Shown here: positions 23,416 through 35,779 of the stretch, piece by piece | How the letters are laid out: every line of letters begins with the position of its first letter | Numbering within the stretch: the stretch's first letter is position 1 | NCBI GenBank assembly: GCA_031772625.1 | Contig: CM062820.1 | Location: forward strand, 86,658,069 to 86,722,068 | Source: Pinus tabuliformis | Lineage: Eukaryota > Streptophyta > Pinopsida > Pinales > Pinaceae | Direction: 5' to 3' | Length of the DNA: 64,000 nucleotides | The notes under the pieces: generated by a model | Databases searched by the model: none | Seen by the model: only the letters and a program-made list of their open reading frames with translations | Told to the model about the DNA's origin: nothing | Translations under genes and position numbers: made by a program

Positions 23416-25891
23416 TGTCACACACCCAAAATTAGAATAACCCATAATAAAAAAAGAAATATTAACTATATGAATATTCTAACCTTTGAATAATATGAAG
23501 TACTGATATCATAAAACAATTGAGATTAACATATACAGTTGGCATCAAATTGATATATAAACTTTTCTATGGTTTGCACTTTACAATAATTACAAATCTA
23601 TTCAAATGTCAGCGCATAGTTTTGAACCCCAAGGAATGGAGTTATCTAAGTTCAAGAGTAAGCCTTTATGGTACCAATACTTAGTTTACTACGATTCGCA
23701 ATCCAACCATATCTTATTTGTATTAAATATACAAAATATGTATTTATTGCCATAACTCAACCTTAGAGTGGCATTAATGGTTCTTGGGTTGTTGAATGCC
23801 CTAGGGTTGCGGTTCGCTTCTGAGGTGAATGTCCTGGCGCCTCCAATTGTAGTCCTCATGCGGGAAAATGTGCCTGATCTACGCATCCGGTCCTCCTCCA
23901 GATCGAACGGCTGGAGTTTCGTCTTGATCGACATAATGTGGCCTGTAAGGGCAAATTCATCTTTTGGTATCTCTTCTCAACACTTGCCTGGTCCTCTGGC
24001 TTGTTTGACAGCCTCCTTTCTGGTAAGGAAATTCTGACCTTCAGATTTATTTTCATGGGTGCTAGTTCCACTTTCGGTTCAAAAGAGTTCGTTACTGGGT
24101 TGAACTACATTTTCTGGTTGTTGTAGCCGATTTTCAGTTCGCATCTTGCTCTGGAGAGGGTTGGATTGCATGGTTCAACACTCAAACAAGTACCCATCTG
24201 TTGGTGACATCCTTTGTCAAACTCCTCACTGCTCCTTTACTTGTTTACTGTTTTCAAAAACGCAAGGACGCTATAGTCTAAATCCTATGCTTGTGTTATT
24301 GCAGGTTGGTTTAGCTCTTGGTCAGAACCCTCGGGATCTTTTCAATTCACCATTGTGACATCAAGGTCCTCGACATTTCTACTTGGTATGCAGGTTTTAC
24401 TGAGATGGCCCTAAAGTTGTTCTTATATGATCTTACAAACTCTGTGGTTATCTTTAATTTTAAAATCCATCGAATTGAAGTTGAGAACTCATGGTGTAAT
24501 TTTTTAAAGGACAGTTGTATAACTTTGTAAATCCCTTTTTGGATATTTGACTCTATTTAGCTATAGAGCTTCACATTCGTTAATTTCTCTGTTCGACTTA
24601 TTTTAATTCCCAACTGCCTATGGCACGAATCTTTTATTATGAAAGTTTGTCATTCCAAAAGCTATAAATGTTAGTAGTTGCTACTCTATTATTGCGTAGT
24701 ATGTATATAGTCGTATTGCTTATTTTCATTTCGAAACCGCAATGTAATTTTCTATTGTTCTTGGGTTTAAGGGGATTTTGGAAACCCTTTTGTCAAATTC
24801 GTTTGGAGGTATTTCTATGAATGGTTTACCTGCTTTGACAGTGCAAGTAATCTTCTGTTTGTTTTCTCGTAACAGAAACATTATTATTGTTTTTCTTTAT
24901 GAATTGCTTTCCAGTGCTAGGATTGTCTATTATCTTTAAAATAATTTCTTTGATAACTCAAGACTTTGCTAACTTCTGGGGTTTATGCAAGTTTTAATGA
25001 TTGTTTCACTATCGCAAGGCTTTCATTGGGTCTTGCACTGGAATAAAATATAGCAGGCCATACTTTCTTCTAATTATCTGTGGTGATTTGTCACAACTGT
25101 TCCACTATTCTATTGTTCTTTCTTGAAGTTGTGGCCTATTCGTTTCTCCTATGTTTTTAACTACAATAGTTATCTGCTACATTTGCTTCTAGAATCATTG
25201 TGGTAGAATGAAATTACTTACAGGTTCATTAATTTATTTTCTTTAGTGAGAAACAATATCCCAACCTGTTATGGTTTTATATATAACATTTCTTAACTAA
25301 ATTATCAAACTAGTTAATATTCTACTACAAGTAAATAGTACCTTGTGTAATTTAAGAGAAGTTATTCAGATTTACTTATATGTCCTCGCCCTTCCAGATA
25401 TACTGAATTAGATTTTTCTGATTATTTGCCTCGCAACCTTCAGACCAACGTTGCTCTGCCCGAGGTTGCTCCCCGAGCTACCCTTCACAGGGTATTCTCT
25501 TCAAGATTTGCTGCTCTTGAATGTAGCAACTATCTAGTCTTAACCAGACATAGCCAAGGTAGCATTGTCTGTCCCTACAATATCTCATAGTTTTCCTCTT
25601 TTCCTCCAGGTCTCAGATGCCCCCCATCCTCTTGATTCTTGGAATAAATCTTCCTGATGGAAGTAGTTAGGGCTAGGAAAACTACCCAGCCTAATTGTTT
25701 GAGAATAAATTGTCATCCTTAGATGACTTATTCTCACTTAAACTAAACCAATTAATTATTGCCAATATTCCAACAACTCACTTTTATAAAATTAAGACAA
25801 AATTACTATTTATATCAAAGTCAACCAATATTCAGTGTGTCAAAAAAAATACAGCAAAATAAATATTTACACATATATGGGGGACATCACA
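23416..25891 (-). repeat. Chromovirus 5' LTR (sense of element)
   Basis: TGTCACACACCC ... GGGGGACATCACA, followed directly by the target duplication TATAA. It is homologous to 16,043-18,543 with scattered substitutions and a few small indels. Confidence 0.92.
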
Positions 25892-25896
25892 TATAA

Positions 25897-27179
25897 TGTG
25901 TTTCTAGGAATGTTAGAAGGTATTTTATATATCATGTAGCCTAATGCATTGAATGTGTAAGGCAAAGATGATTGAATGTGCGGGGCATATATTGACCACT
26001 TTAAAGGAGAGGTTTCAAATATTTAATTAATTATTTATAATTATTAAATGGATAGAGGGATTTAATCTTGACTAAATATTCTAAGCTATTTTTAGTAATA
26101 GTCAGAAATCAAAAGTTGAGATTTATCTCAAAGTAATTATGACGATTCTTCCCTTTTAATCAAACTATTAATTTTAAAAAATATTATATGAAAAATATAA
26201 AATGAGTTATGGTTTTTTGGGCATGAGGTATTGATAATCCTTAATATTGTAACAAAGATTATTTACAGTTTAAGAATATCCATGATAAAGTGGGATGAAT
26301 ATCAAGATTTAAAAATTATGTTACATGTTTTTTAAATGTATATACGTTTAATTTATGTATTAATTATTTTTAGAATTAATAATAGTTTAAAATAAAATTA
26401 TCATTTATTTAATTTTTATAATTTTTCAAAAATTTTGGTAGAGTGGCATGAAATAAATGTTTTGATGTTTATCATGGATTTATGCTTATGCATGTTCATT
26501 AACCATTTAATTTTTATAATTGCACTAATTAATAGAGTTGTGTTAAAGATTTACTATTATATCTTATTCAATTTTTTTTTTCATTTTTAATAAAAATGAT
26601 GATGATGATTAACATTCACTAAACTCAATTTGGTCCCTCTAAATTTAAGAAAATAAAAAAACAATTAAAATTATTAATTAAGGTTGGAACTGACTGGGCC
26701 AGAGATTGTGAAAGGAAAGGATAACGAAAAATGAGTCTGTTTACGTAACTTCCTCAAAAAGGAATAGAGGAGAATGAGTCGTACTATACGCAATTTTCAA
26801 ACTGAATGGCCCGCGCCCGACATTATGAAAGAGTGGGTATGACGAAGCATGAGTTTGTTTTCGTAACTTAGCGACAGTCAAGTCAAGGGATCGATTCCCG
26901 TGGGATCTTGGGTCAATCTTCTTCAAAATTATTAGGATGTTAGGGAAAAGGAACCATAGCCCCATAACGAAGGAATATGCATTTTTACAATCCCTCCACA
27001 CCCATATTTAACTGTAATGTTTCTTATACAAAACCCTTCATACTTCCCAGTTTCGTATGTCTGGTGTTGAGTTTTGTAATTTTTAAATATGATATTTTTT
27101 CACACATAAAAGTTAGTTGGAGATCCATAAATGCTTTGGCAATGCAATTGGAGCAATTCGTCGACGGCAAAGTCCACCA
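25897..27179. other. AT-rich spacer
   Basis: No gene supported. 26,785-26,850 is a diverged match to 13,915-13,975. The sequence gggatcgattcccg near 26,897 resembles a tRNA B box, but no tRNA fold was found. Confidence 0.5.
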
Positions 27180-27450
27180 TTGACATCGCTGTTTGTGTAG
27201 TCCGATAACTGACGCTTTCATTGCTTCCCTGGCCGTTTGTGTCATGGGATTGACTCGCTGCCCAAACGGATAATTGATGCTTCCCCATTTGTCAATAACA
27301 TTCGTCTGCTTGGACTAATGCGCTTCACTTCGAAAGGGACGCACAAACGGAAAATCGATGCTTCCATTGACTCTGAAAGGGATGCACAAACGGTAAATTG
27401 CACTGTTTTGTTAATTGTAATCATGGTGTGTGGAAAATTCACTCTTACCC
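27180..27450. repeat. Left part of a tandem-repeat array
   Basis: Three diverged units share cacaaacgg, gaaaatcgatgcttcc and aaagggacgcac-type blocks. The last runs into taaattgcactgttttgtta, attgtaatcatgg and gaaaattcactcttacc. This is the same sequence as the units of the array at 31,316-31,930, so the LINE between them was inserted into the array. Confidence 0.7.
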
Positions 27451-30400
27451 ATGGACACAGTCTTTCTTAGAACGTTTATCCTTTCTCCGTAATAAAGTCA
27501 AGATATGGCAGCGGGAGAAGTCCGTATCCAACCGGAGGGACCTAAAGGCAATTGATAAGAAATTGGAACAGTTATCTTCTCATTTCAAAAATCCCAACAT
27601 GCCCTCAAGTATCAGAAAAGAAATTTGGGACCTCGAGAAAAGGAAGCAATCGATTTTAGCAAAGGAGGAGGCTACTTGGCGCCTGAAGAGTCGAGCCACT
27701 TGGCTCAGAGAAGGGGATAAAAACACTAAGTTTTTCCACAGATTTGCAAATAGGAGGCGGGAAGTGAACATGATTTGGGAAATCAAGGACGAAATCGGAA
27801 ATTCTCTTACGACCCAGGAGGCCATCGCATGTGAAGCAGTAAAATATTTCAAAAAAGCCTATAGTAGAGATATTGGTAGCGGAATTGAAGATATTCTATG
27901 GGGTATTGATCTGTACCCCACTATGTATGATGATAACCTAAATGCTGCCCTTTTTTCTGAAGTCTCTGAAGATGAATTAGTGGAGACGATGAAATCCTTT
28001 CAGAAGGACAGATGCCCAGGTCTAGACGGCTGGTCAATCGATTTTTTTATCCACTTCATCGACTTATTCAAAAGTGACATTCTCAATATGGTAGAGGAAT
28101 CAAGACTAAACGGCTTCATCAGCAAAAGTGTCTCCTCCACTTACATTGCATTGATTCCTAAGAAGAAACTCTCCTCATCATTTTCCGATTATCGTCCTAT
28201 CTCTCTATGCAATGTCTTGTATAAGATAATTTCTAAAATCATTGCATTACGCATGAGGAATGTTTTATCCATCCATTTGTCCAGTGAACAACATGGGTTT
28301 CTAAAGGAAAGGAACATCTTGGACGCGGTGGCTCTTACCCAAGAATGTTTACACTCCATTCACACAAGGAAACTGGAGGCTGCACTACTTAAAATTGACC
28401 TAAAAAAGGCTTACGACAGTGTGGACTGGGCAGCGCCTAACGAGCCATATATCAAGTATTAAATGCACCCGGAGATGCACGCGATATAGCTCGTTAACAC
28501 GCAAAATGCAAAACTCGTCACTAAATAAAAAAAAGGCATTTTGCGTGTTAACGAGCTATATCGCGTGCATCTCCGGGTGCATTTAATACTTGATATATGG
28601 CTCGTTAGGCGCTGCCGTGTGGACTGGGGTTTCATCCAGTGCCTTCTTGCAAAAATTGGACTTGATAACAGGTGCTCCAGATGGATTATGGCATGTGTGA
28701 CGGACGTTAATTATGCAGTTCTTATAAATGGCACTCCCACTCCATTTTTTAAAGCGGCAAGGGGGCTCCGTCAAGGTTGCTCTTTGTCTCCCCTGGTCTT
28801 CATTCTCATTATGGACTCACTGAGTCTCCATATCAAAAGGGCGATTCACTTAAAAAATTACAGGCCCCTTCCCATCTGCAGAGGGACCCTCATTTCCCAT
28901 AATTTATTTGTCGATGATATTCTTCTGACTGCGATCCTGTGCAGAGACACCTGGATTTGTTTACATGAATTATTGGGAAGGTTTCAAATAGCAACTGGCA
29001 TGACTGTCAACGCTGGGAAATCATCTTTTCATGTCATTGATGTTAACGGGGATTTGATCACATTCCTCACACAGCTTTTCAACATTAAAGCAATCCCTCT
29101 TCAAAATGGGCTCAAATACTTGGGATTTTATTTGAAGTGTGTTGGATACCAAGTGGCAGATTGGTCCTGGATAACTGATCGGTTTTACAGGAAAATTGAT
29201 GCATGGGAATATAAATGCTTATCCAAAGGTGGACGCGCTATTTTGTCTCAATCTGTTCTTGTGCAGACAATGGTATACTGGGCGCATCTTTTTTATATTC
29301 CATCAGCAATCATTAATAGTCTGAATAGGATGATGGCCAATTTCATATGGGGGGGCAACAAAGAACAGAGAAAATACCACCTATGTAAACTTTCCAAACT
29401 AGCTCGACCAAAAAAAATGGGCGGCTGGGGAATTTTGGATTTATCCCTTTTCAGGAAGGCTCTCCTATGCAAAACAATGTGGAAAGCAATCATGGGATCG
29501 TCCTTTTGGAGTTCGGTTGTTCGGGCCAAATATATGGGGAACAAGGATTTATCATTCTGGATTAGAGAGAACCACATCGGAACACCTCTCGGCTCGGCTA
29601 TTTGGAGAGGATTTAGAAAACTTGAATCTTTTTTCAGACAAAATCTTATATGGAAATTACAGACAGGGTCAAAGATCATCATTGGTAAGGATGAAATCGC
29701 AGGAGCGGTTGGAAAAATACAAATACCCAATCGGCTAATCAGAATGCTACACAGCAGGGGCATCTTTTTTTGGGCCAGTGTTATCCGAGAATGGGCTGGA
29801 GCGGTTCCCATGTGGAAATCAGCAACCGAATTGCAACTATTCGGTGAAATGGCGTCGCAATGGAATTCTATTTTAACCTCTTTACGAGCTCTGGGTATTT
29901 TTTGGTCAGCGGACAAAGACTTCATCATATGGAAGGGTTATGGTGGCTCCTCGGCTGTACTTGTCAAACACATATATCAACAGTTACTGTTAACTGATCC
30001 TGGATATACAGCAAATACCTTTCCTCCTACCTTTTGGAAATCAGGTTGCCCCACAAAGATCATTATTTTTGCCTGGTTAGTGTTCCATAACAGGAACCTC
30101 ACATGGGATAATTTGCAAAAACGGAAATGGTGTGGGCCTGCCATATTCCTACTATGCCGAACTAACTCTGAGAACAACTTTCATATGTTTCTCACATGTC
30201 CACAAACTCAGATTATTTGGCGAAAGCTCGCGGCGCACTTCGGCTATACTCACCGCTCTTACCCATCCATTCTCGAGGCATTTATAGAATGGAGCAGCTG
30301 GAAAACAGAATGGCGCGCCATCCCATTATTGACCCTATGGGCCATTTGGAAATGCAGAAATGGTTTGCTTTTCAGAACAAATAAGGAATCTCTCTCAACT

Positions 30401-30994
30401 GTTTACGAATCAATCTTATGCCATTACAATGCTCTCGAATTAGCTGGACAGAACAGGATCAAAAAAGCAGAATTAGCTGGACAGAACAGGATCAAAAAAG
30501 GAAGCGGAGCAACGACAAGGATTCCCACAGCGATCCCACGAGCTTTCTTCGATGGTGCTGCTCAACTTGGCACGTGCGCATGTGGTGTTTATATCATTCC
30601 AGAAGCAGGACAAGCTTATGAAATATACTGGAATGGCGGACCCGGTTCAAACAATAGAGCTGAGGTGATGGCTCTAGCCGGCCTTCTCTCCTTTTGTATC
30701 TTTCTGGATTTACCGAATGTACAAATCTATGGAGACTCGAAAATAATCATCGATCATATCCTATTAAAACACAAGATAAAAAACATACATCTTGAAGGAT
30801 GGCTTAACAGGACAGCGGCACTATGGAACAGTAGGAGGGACTACTCTATCACACACATCAACAGGGACTTAAACAACAAAGCAGATGAATTATCCAAGAT
30901 GGGACTTTCTTCCCCACAAGGATTTTGGAGAATGCAGATAAAGAAGGACAATCTCTCCTACCAGATCCAGGATTTCTGCCTACCGGGTACATAA
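27451..30994 (+). pseudogene. 5'-truncated L1-type LINE, ORF2 (RT and RNase H)
   Basis: The endonuclease domain is absent; the sequence starts in the linker before RT (WTQSFLERLSFLRNKVKIW). RT motifs follow: SDYRPISLCNVLYKIISKI, then DLKKAYDSVDW (motif A Asp), GLRQGCSLSPLVFI (motif B) and HNLFVDDILL (motif C, both Asp kept). A zf-RVT region follows with CGPAIFLLC...HMFLTCP. A C-terminal RNase H has FFDGAAQLG, NNRAEVMAL, YGDSKIIID and NKADELSKMG, so all four acidic positions are present. The only interruption of the frame is the 188-bp palindromic insertion at 28,429-28,616; both sides are otherwise open. RNase H at the C-terminus is typical of many plant L1 elements. It cannot be active without the endonuclease. 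Confidence 0.93.
28419..28626. mobile_element. 188-bp palindromic MITE with perfect 81-bp arms
   Basis: The element spans 28,429-28,616. The first 81 bp (starting GGCAGCGCCTAACGAGCC) are the exact reverse complement of the last 81 bp, with a 26-bp AT-rich centre. It is flanked by GTGTGGACTG on both sides (28,419-28,428 and 28,617-28,626). A 10-bp target duplication and long terminal inverted repeats fit Mutator-like MITEs (usual duplication 8-11 bp). Each arm also contains a smaller inverted repeat (taacgagccatata against tatagctcgtta). It interrupts the LINE just after RT motif A and introduces a stop at 28,460-28,462. The perfect arms and duplication mean a recent insertion or ongoing correction. 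Confidence 0.93.
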
Positions 30995-31315
30995 TTTCCT
31001 TTCTTTATGAAGAATATCTGGTATGTATCCTTTTTTCTTTCATAGATCTGCGAAGGTTTTTTGCACTTATATAATCTGGCCAATAGGCACTAAATCCCTC
31101 AATATAATGCTCATATATATCTATTTTCAACTGGATCAACAGCATGGGGGTATTGGGTAAAAATCCATCCTATCGGAATGTTTTCCCAACAGCCGATTCT
31201 GAAAAACATATTTGCACTGCTGCAGACTTTATTTCTTATATAACAATATGCCTGTATAATTTTCCGTTATGAATATAAAAAATATAACGCTTTTTTTCGT
31301 GCTGAAAAATAAGAA
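30995..31315 (+). other. Probable LINE 3' tail and junction
   Basis: Non-coding, AT-rich. An A-rich stretch near 31,268-31,285 (tataaaaaatataac) could be the degraded poly-A end of the LINE, but no clear target duplication was found. Confidence 0.4.
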
Positions 31316-31930
31316 TATGAGAAAAGGATGCCCAAACCTTAAATTGCAGTGTTTTGTTAAAAATATGAGAAAAGGACGCACAAAACTTAAATTGCAGTGT
31401 TTTGTCAATTATAATTATGGTACCTGGGAAATTCAATCTTACCATGTACAATAAAAATGTGAGAAGATTATTTAGAAGTATATAGTTATATTTTAAAAAT
31501 GTGAAAACATTGTTTAGAACCTCTAAATTGCAGTGTTTTGTTAATTATAATTATGGTACCTGGGAAATTCAATCTTACCAATGTACAATAAAAATGTGAG
31601 AAGATTGTTTAGAAGCCCTAAATTGCAGTAACCCTAAATTGCAGCGTTTTTTTAATTATAATTATGGTACTTGGGAAATTCAATCTTACCAATGTACAAT
31701 AAAAATGTGAGAAGATTATTTAGAAGTATATAGTTATATTTTAAAAATGTGAAATGATTGTTTAGAAGCCCTAAATTGTAGTGTTTTGTTAATTATAATT
31801 ATGGTACCTGGGACATTCAATCTTACCAATGTACAATAAAAATGTGAGAAGATTGTTTAGAACTATATAGTTATATTTTAAAAATGTGAGAAGATTGTTT
31901 AGAAGTATATAGATATATTTTAAAAGCAGT
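31316..31930. repeat. Tandem-repeat array, right part
   Basis: Four to five units of roughly 110-138 bp. Each contains taaattgcagtgttttgtta, attataattatggtacctgg, gaaattcaatcttacc, aatgtacaataaaaatgtga and gaagattgtttagaag. Unit starts are near 31,388, 31,523, 31,633 and 31,771, with shorter partial units at 31,338 and 31,619. Unit length varies because some units include a tatatagttatattttaaaa segment. Confidence 0.9.
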
Positions 31931-32189
31931 TATGTTTGTGAAAAAATAATTCAATATATTTTTTAAAAAATGTAAATGTTAAAAATTGTGTTATTTTATT
32001 TATTTAGTTATTTATTATTTGAATTGATAATTAATTTAATTTATTATTAATAATTTTTCACTAATTTTATTTATTTATTTTAAGTAGAATTATATAATTT
32101 TTTATTTATTTGAAGTAAAATTATATAATTTTGTCTGAAACATTATTTGCAAATGAAAATTTAGTTATTACTGAAAACAAAAGGTCAGA
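31931..32189. other. AT-rich spacer
   Basis: Low-complexity A/T sequence with ttatttattt repeats; nothing else seen. Confidence 0.5.
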
Positions 32190-32407
32190 AGTCAGAAACC
32201 AAGGGCGTGATGGGGATGGGGTCTCTAGTTATACCATAGGATGTGTTCTCCGGTTACACCATAAGATGTGTTTTCATCTTTGATGAACGATGGCACCTTT
32301 GATGCTTTCAAATCGAAAACATCAACCAATTGAAGACCAATGTATGCATCTAATTTTTCTTTCGTTGTATTTTCACCTTTCATTCAGACCCTGTTATTGT
32401 TCTAGGA
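32190..32407 (+). pseudogene. Left half of a paralogous block split by the Copia element
   Basis: Homologous to 48,990-49,205. It contains the same candidate exon end (ATTGAAGACCAAT|gtatgc) but with a ~30-bp local duplication (ataccataggatgtgtt / acaccataagatgtgtt) and stops. The right half resumes at 37,802. Confidence 0.7.
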
Positions 32408-32653
32408 TGTCAAGAGTTGCACAGGGAAGACATGAAATGACAAATCAAAATAAGAGGAGCTCATAGGTGTGGATCACCAAGAGCTCCTTCAAGAAAAATG
32501 CCACACAAGGTTCACATTAATCTTCAATATTAAATAGATAAAATTTCTTAGGGACAACAAATCATATCCCAGGAGAATAGGAACCGAATAACTATAGAAA
32601 GAAATATGCACAACTACGTAACAAAAATAGCCTATTCTCCATTAATTCTAACA
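32408..32653 (-). repeat. Copia 3' LTR (sense of element)
   Basis: TGTCAAGAGTTGCACAG ... CCATTAATTCTAACA, 246 bp. On the element's strand it is preceded by TTAAGGGGAAG, a polypurine tract (plus 32,654-32,664). Confidence 0.95.
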
Positions 32654-32807
32654 CTTCCCCTTAATGGAGAAAGGGTTCTTAAACACACCTAATATATCCC
32701 TAAACAACTCAAACTTCAGTCTTCCCAGAGGCTTAGTAAATATATCAACCATTTTATCACAAGAATTACAATATTCAACACAAATCTCTTTGGACTGCAC
32801 CTTTCCC

Positions 32808-33032
32808 CTAACAAGTGAAATGAGTATCTATGTGCTTAGTGTTTCTATGAAACACAGGATTGTAAGCCATTTTGATGGAACTTTGATTATCGCAATTGAT
32901 AACCATAGCTTCTGTCCGTTCTTCCCCTGCATCTTGGAGAAGTCTGTGCAACCAAACTGCCTCACATGTTGCTGCACACAAAACTTGATATTCTGCTTCT
33001 GCTAAGGATAAGGCTACAGTATGCTGCACCAA
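32808..33032 (-). pseudogene. Copia RNase H
   Basis: TVALSLAEAEYQVLCAATCEAVWL, INCDNQSSIKMAYNPVFHRNTKHID: the Ty1/Copia RNase H signature with the Glu and Asp motifs. A frameshift separates it from RT at about 33,014-33,032. Confidence 0.92.
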
Positions 33033-34213
33033 AAGATGAACCCAGATCCAATGTTAATGGCATAAACTGTAATTGATCTTCCATCATTTAAATTTCCCAC
33101 CCAATCAAAGTTTGTATAACCTGTCAAGATAACATCAAATAAGTCATAATACAAAATACCAAATTCTGAAGTTCCTTGCAGATACCTCAGTACTCCTTTC
33201 ATTGCAAGCCAATGATTCTCATGAGGTTGAGTCATGAACTGACTCAAAACACTCATTGCATAAGCTAGATCTGGTCTCGTTGTAGTCAAATAGATAAGAC
33301 TACCAACCAACTATCTATACAATGTTGCATTTGCATATTTCGAACCATCATTCACCTGAAGTTTATTGTTCTGCTGTAAAGGCACAAATTCAGCCTTGCA
33401 CTCATCCATTTTAAATTTAGTAAACAAAATTTTAGCATATTTACCCTGGGACAAGAAAGTTTGGCTTGAATCTCTCCAAACTTCTAGACCCAAACAATAA
33501 TGCATTTCTCCAAGGTCCTTCATCTCAAATTTCTGTGATAACTACTGCTTGATTTCTTCAATGAGGTTGTTTGCATTCCCTGTCATGATCAGATCATCTA
33601 CATATAAAGAAATCAACGGTATATGCTCCTCATCATTAAACACAGTATACAAATTAGGATCATTTTTTCTTCGTTTATATCCATGCATGGTGAAAAATGA
33701 ATCAATTTTTTCGTACCAGGATCTAGGAGCCTATCTTAAACCATATAAAGCTTTCTTTAGTCTATAGACTAAATGCTCTTCTCCCTTCTTAACAAACCCC
33801 TCAGGCTGCATTAAGTATACTTCTTCTTTTAAATCACCATTTAAGAAAGCAAATTTAACATCTAATTGATGTATTTTCCAACAATTCTTAGTAGCTAAAG
33901 CAATAATGATTCTAATAGTATTTAATTTTGCAGCAGGGGAAAATGTTTCTTCAAAGTCAATACCTTCTTTCTGGGAATACCCCTTTGCAACCAACCTTGC
34001 TTTATACTTATCAATAGACCCATCTGCTTTAAATTTCAACTTAAATAACCATCTACAACCTATGGGTTGTTTACCATGAGGAAGCTTTACTAGATCCCAA
34101 GTATTATTCTTAATAATAGATTCATATTCCTCCTTCATTGCTTCCTTCCATTCACAACTCTTACTAGCTTCATGAAAATTAGAAGGTTCTGCAATGTTTA
34201 ACATACCAGTCAT
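33014..34213 (-). pseudogene. Copia reverse transcriptase
   Basis: The RVT_2 domain reads [53 protein letters not shown], and ISLYVDDLIMTG with the catalytic YVDD intact. Then come MKDLGEMHYCLGLEVW and LVGSLIYLTTTRPDLAYA. TAG stops interrupt it at plus 33,731-33,733, 33,542-33,544 and 33,311-33,313, each where Gln is expected. Confidence 0.95.
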
Positions 34214-34339
34214 GAGCGCACAATCCCTATACCGAGCTGGTAACTATTTCAGCCTGCTAGATATCTTAAGTGGTGGGGTATCAACTATTCTTCTCTGTTC
34301 TTCTCTTTTTGGACTGAACTCAATTTCCTCCTCTTTATC

Positions 34340-34386
34340 TTGTTGTTGCTACTGTTGTTGTTGTTGCTGTTGTTGTTGTTGTTTAC
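34340..34386 (-). repeat. (CAA)n tract coding poly-Gln in Copia pol
   Basis: A CAA/CAG repeat in the pol frame between integrase and RT gives a run of about 11 Gln (or Asn/Ser in the neighbouring frame). Such hinge regions are often low complexity. Confidence 0.85.
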
Positions 34387-34493
34387 TGATCCCTGTTTCA
34401 ACATCCTCATCTGAAAGTAAGGGTACATGCCATTCTTCATTATCTTGAACAAGATTTCCATCATCAACCTGTTCATGGAATACTACGTCTCTA

Positions 34494-35290
34494 CTAACAA
34501 AACACCTTCTGAGTAGAAGGATCAAAGAATTTGCAAGCCTTATACTCACTACAGTATCCAATGAAGGTACATTTAATGGCCTTTGAATCTAACTTCTTCC
34601 TGTTTTCTTTGGGAACATGCGCAAAAGCTTTACAATCAAATACTCGAAGGTGACTTATTGCAAGCTCAAAGCCAAACAATGCTTCAAAAGGAGTTTTATA
34701 ATCAAGACTTTTAGTGGGACTCCTATTCTTCAAATACACTGCAGTATTGACAGCTTCTACCCAAAAACCATTAGTTAGATTCTTACCTTCAACATACTTT
34801 GAGCACACTCCACCAGTGTTCTGTTTTCCTCTCAGCTACTCCATTCTGATGAGTGTAAGGTGTTGTAAACTGCTGCTATATCCAATGCTCTTTGCAGTAT
34901 TTGATGAAATCCCCTTTTTTGAATTCTCCACCTTGATCTGATCGAAGAATCCTAATGAACTTTCCTATCTGCTTTTCAATCATGTTCCTGAATTGCTTGA
35001 AATACTCAAAGGCATGACTCTTCAGTCTAAGAAAATACACCCATGTGAATCTTGTACAATCATCAACAAAGATTAGAAAATTAGTAGGCCCCACCTAACG
35101 ATCTTGTCTGCATAGGCCCACATAAATCAGTGTGTACAAGTTTGAGTGTATCCCTCTGTTTCCTAAGTTTAAGAGCAGGAAATTCATCTCTATGTTGTTT
35201 ACCGAATGCATATGCTTCACAATCAATATGCAACTTTTTCAAAACAGGAAGACCATTCACCATACCTTTGTTCTGCAACAATAGAAGATC
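34494..35290 (-). pseudogene. Copia integrase
   Basis: LVHTDLCGPMQTRSLGG (first Asp), TNFLIFVDDCTRFTWVYF, IRILRSDQGGEFKKGDF (second Asp), and then, after breaks near 34,810-34,875, GFWVEAVNTAVYLKNRSPTK and GYCSEYKACKFFDP. The HHCC region has CEAYAFGK, where one Cys is Tyr. Frameshifts and stops occur at 34,809-34,875 and 35,090. Confidence 0.93.
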
Positions 35291-35311
35291 ACTGAAATTG
35301 ATGTGTCCAAG

Positions 35312-35773
35312 TCACTGATGCCACAAATTTTCAGCAGACTTATCCGATGACATCAATGCTTGTGGTGGTGTACTCTTCACATCCAGTTTATAGAGTCCTC
35401 CTATACGAACACCTGTAGCAATAGGCTTCATCTGGTCCAACAAGTCTTTAATGATACAATAAGATTTAAAAAATTCTACCTTGAGATCCTGATCTGTAAT
35501 CTTTGATATAGAAATTAGGTTCTTCTTAATACCAGGTACATACCACACATCAGATATATTCCTGATGTTTCGATGAGGCAGAGTGACAAGGACATCTCCA
35601 TGTCCCTTGATCTCGTACCCTCTATCATCTCCAAGGTATACTTTTACTCCAGTGTTGGATTCTCTAAAATTTTTGAACCATTTCTTTTTCCCTGTCATAT
35701 GTGAGGAGGCACTAGAATCTATGAACCAAATATCTAATTCATCCTCCTCAGTGGTTAGTGCAGTTTCAGCCAT
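35312..35773 (-). pseudogene. Copia protease end and gag-pre-integrase
   Basis: DIWFIDSSASSHMTGKKKWF is the Copia protease active site (usual D-S-G-A/C; here D-S-S-A, so Gly is lost). GDVLVTLPHRNIRNISDVWYVPGIKKNLISISK follows, then GGLYKLDV and ENLWHQ before integrase. Confidence 0.9.
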
Positions 35774-35779
35774 AAGTAA

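Larger units (their letters stand above)
16043..25891 (-). mobile_element. Full-length degenerate chromovirus (Ty3/gypsy)
   Basis: The element has two ~2.5 kb LTRs, a primer-binding site, a polypurine tract, and gag, protease, RT, RNase H, integrase and chromodomain in Ty3/gypsy order on the minus strand. TATAA occurs on both sides (16,038-16,042 and 25,892-25,896) as a 5-bp target duplication. The C-terminal chromodomain places it among the chromoviruses, perhaps Tekay-like. Every domain has stops or frameshifts, so it cannot move on its own. The LTRs differ at many positions (roughly one in eight to ten in blocks compared by eye), so it is an old insertion. Confidence 0.93.

Noticed and set aside
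26880-26910. tRNA-like B box (gggatcgattcccg)
   Set aside because: No acceptor stem, anticodon loop or A box at the right distance.
29293-29928. 211-codon minus-strand ORF
   Set aside because: Shadow of the LINE ORF, which has clear RT, zf-RVT and RNase H motifs.
31331-31930. Tandem repeat as a CRISPR array
   Set aside because: Units are contiguous, diverged, of uneven length and without unique spacers, in a plant nuclear context.
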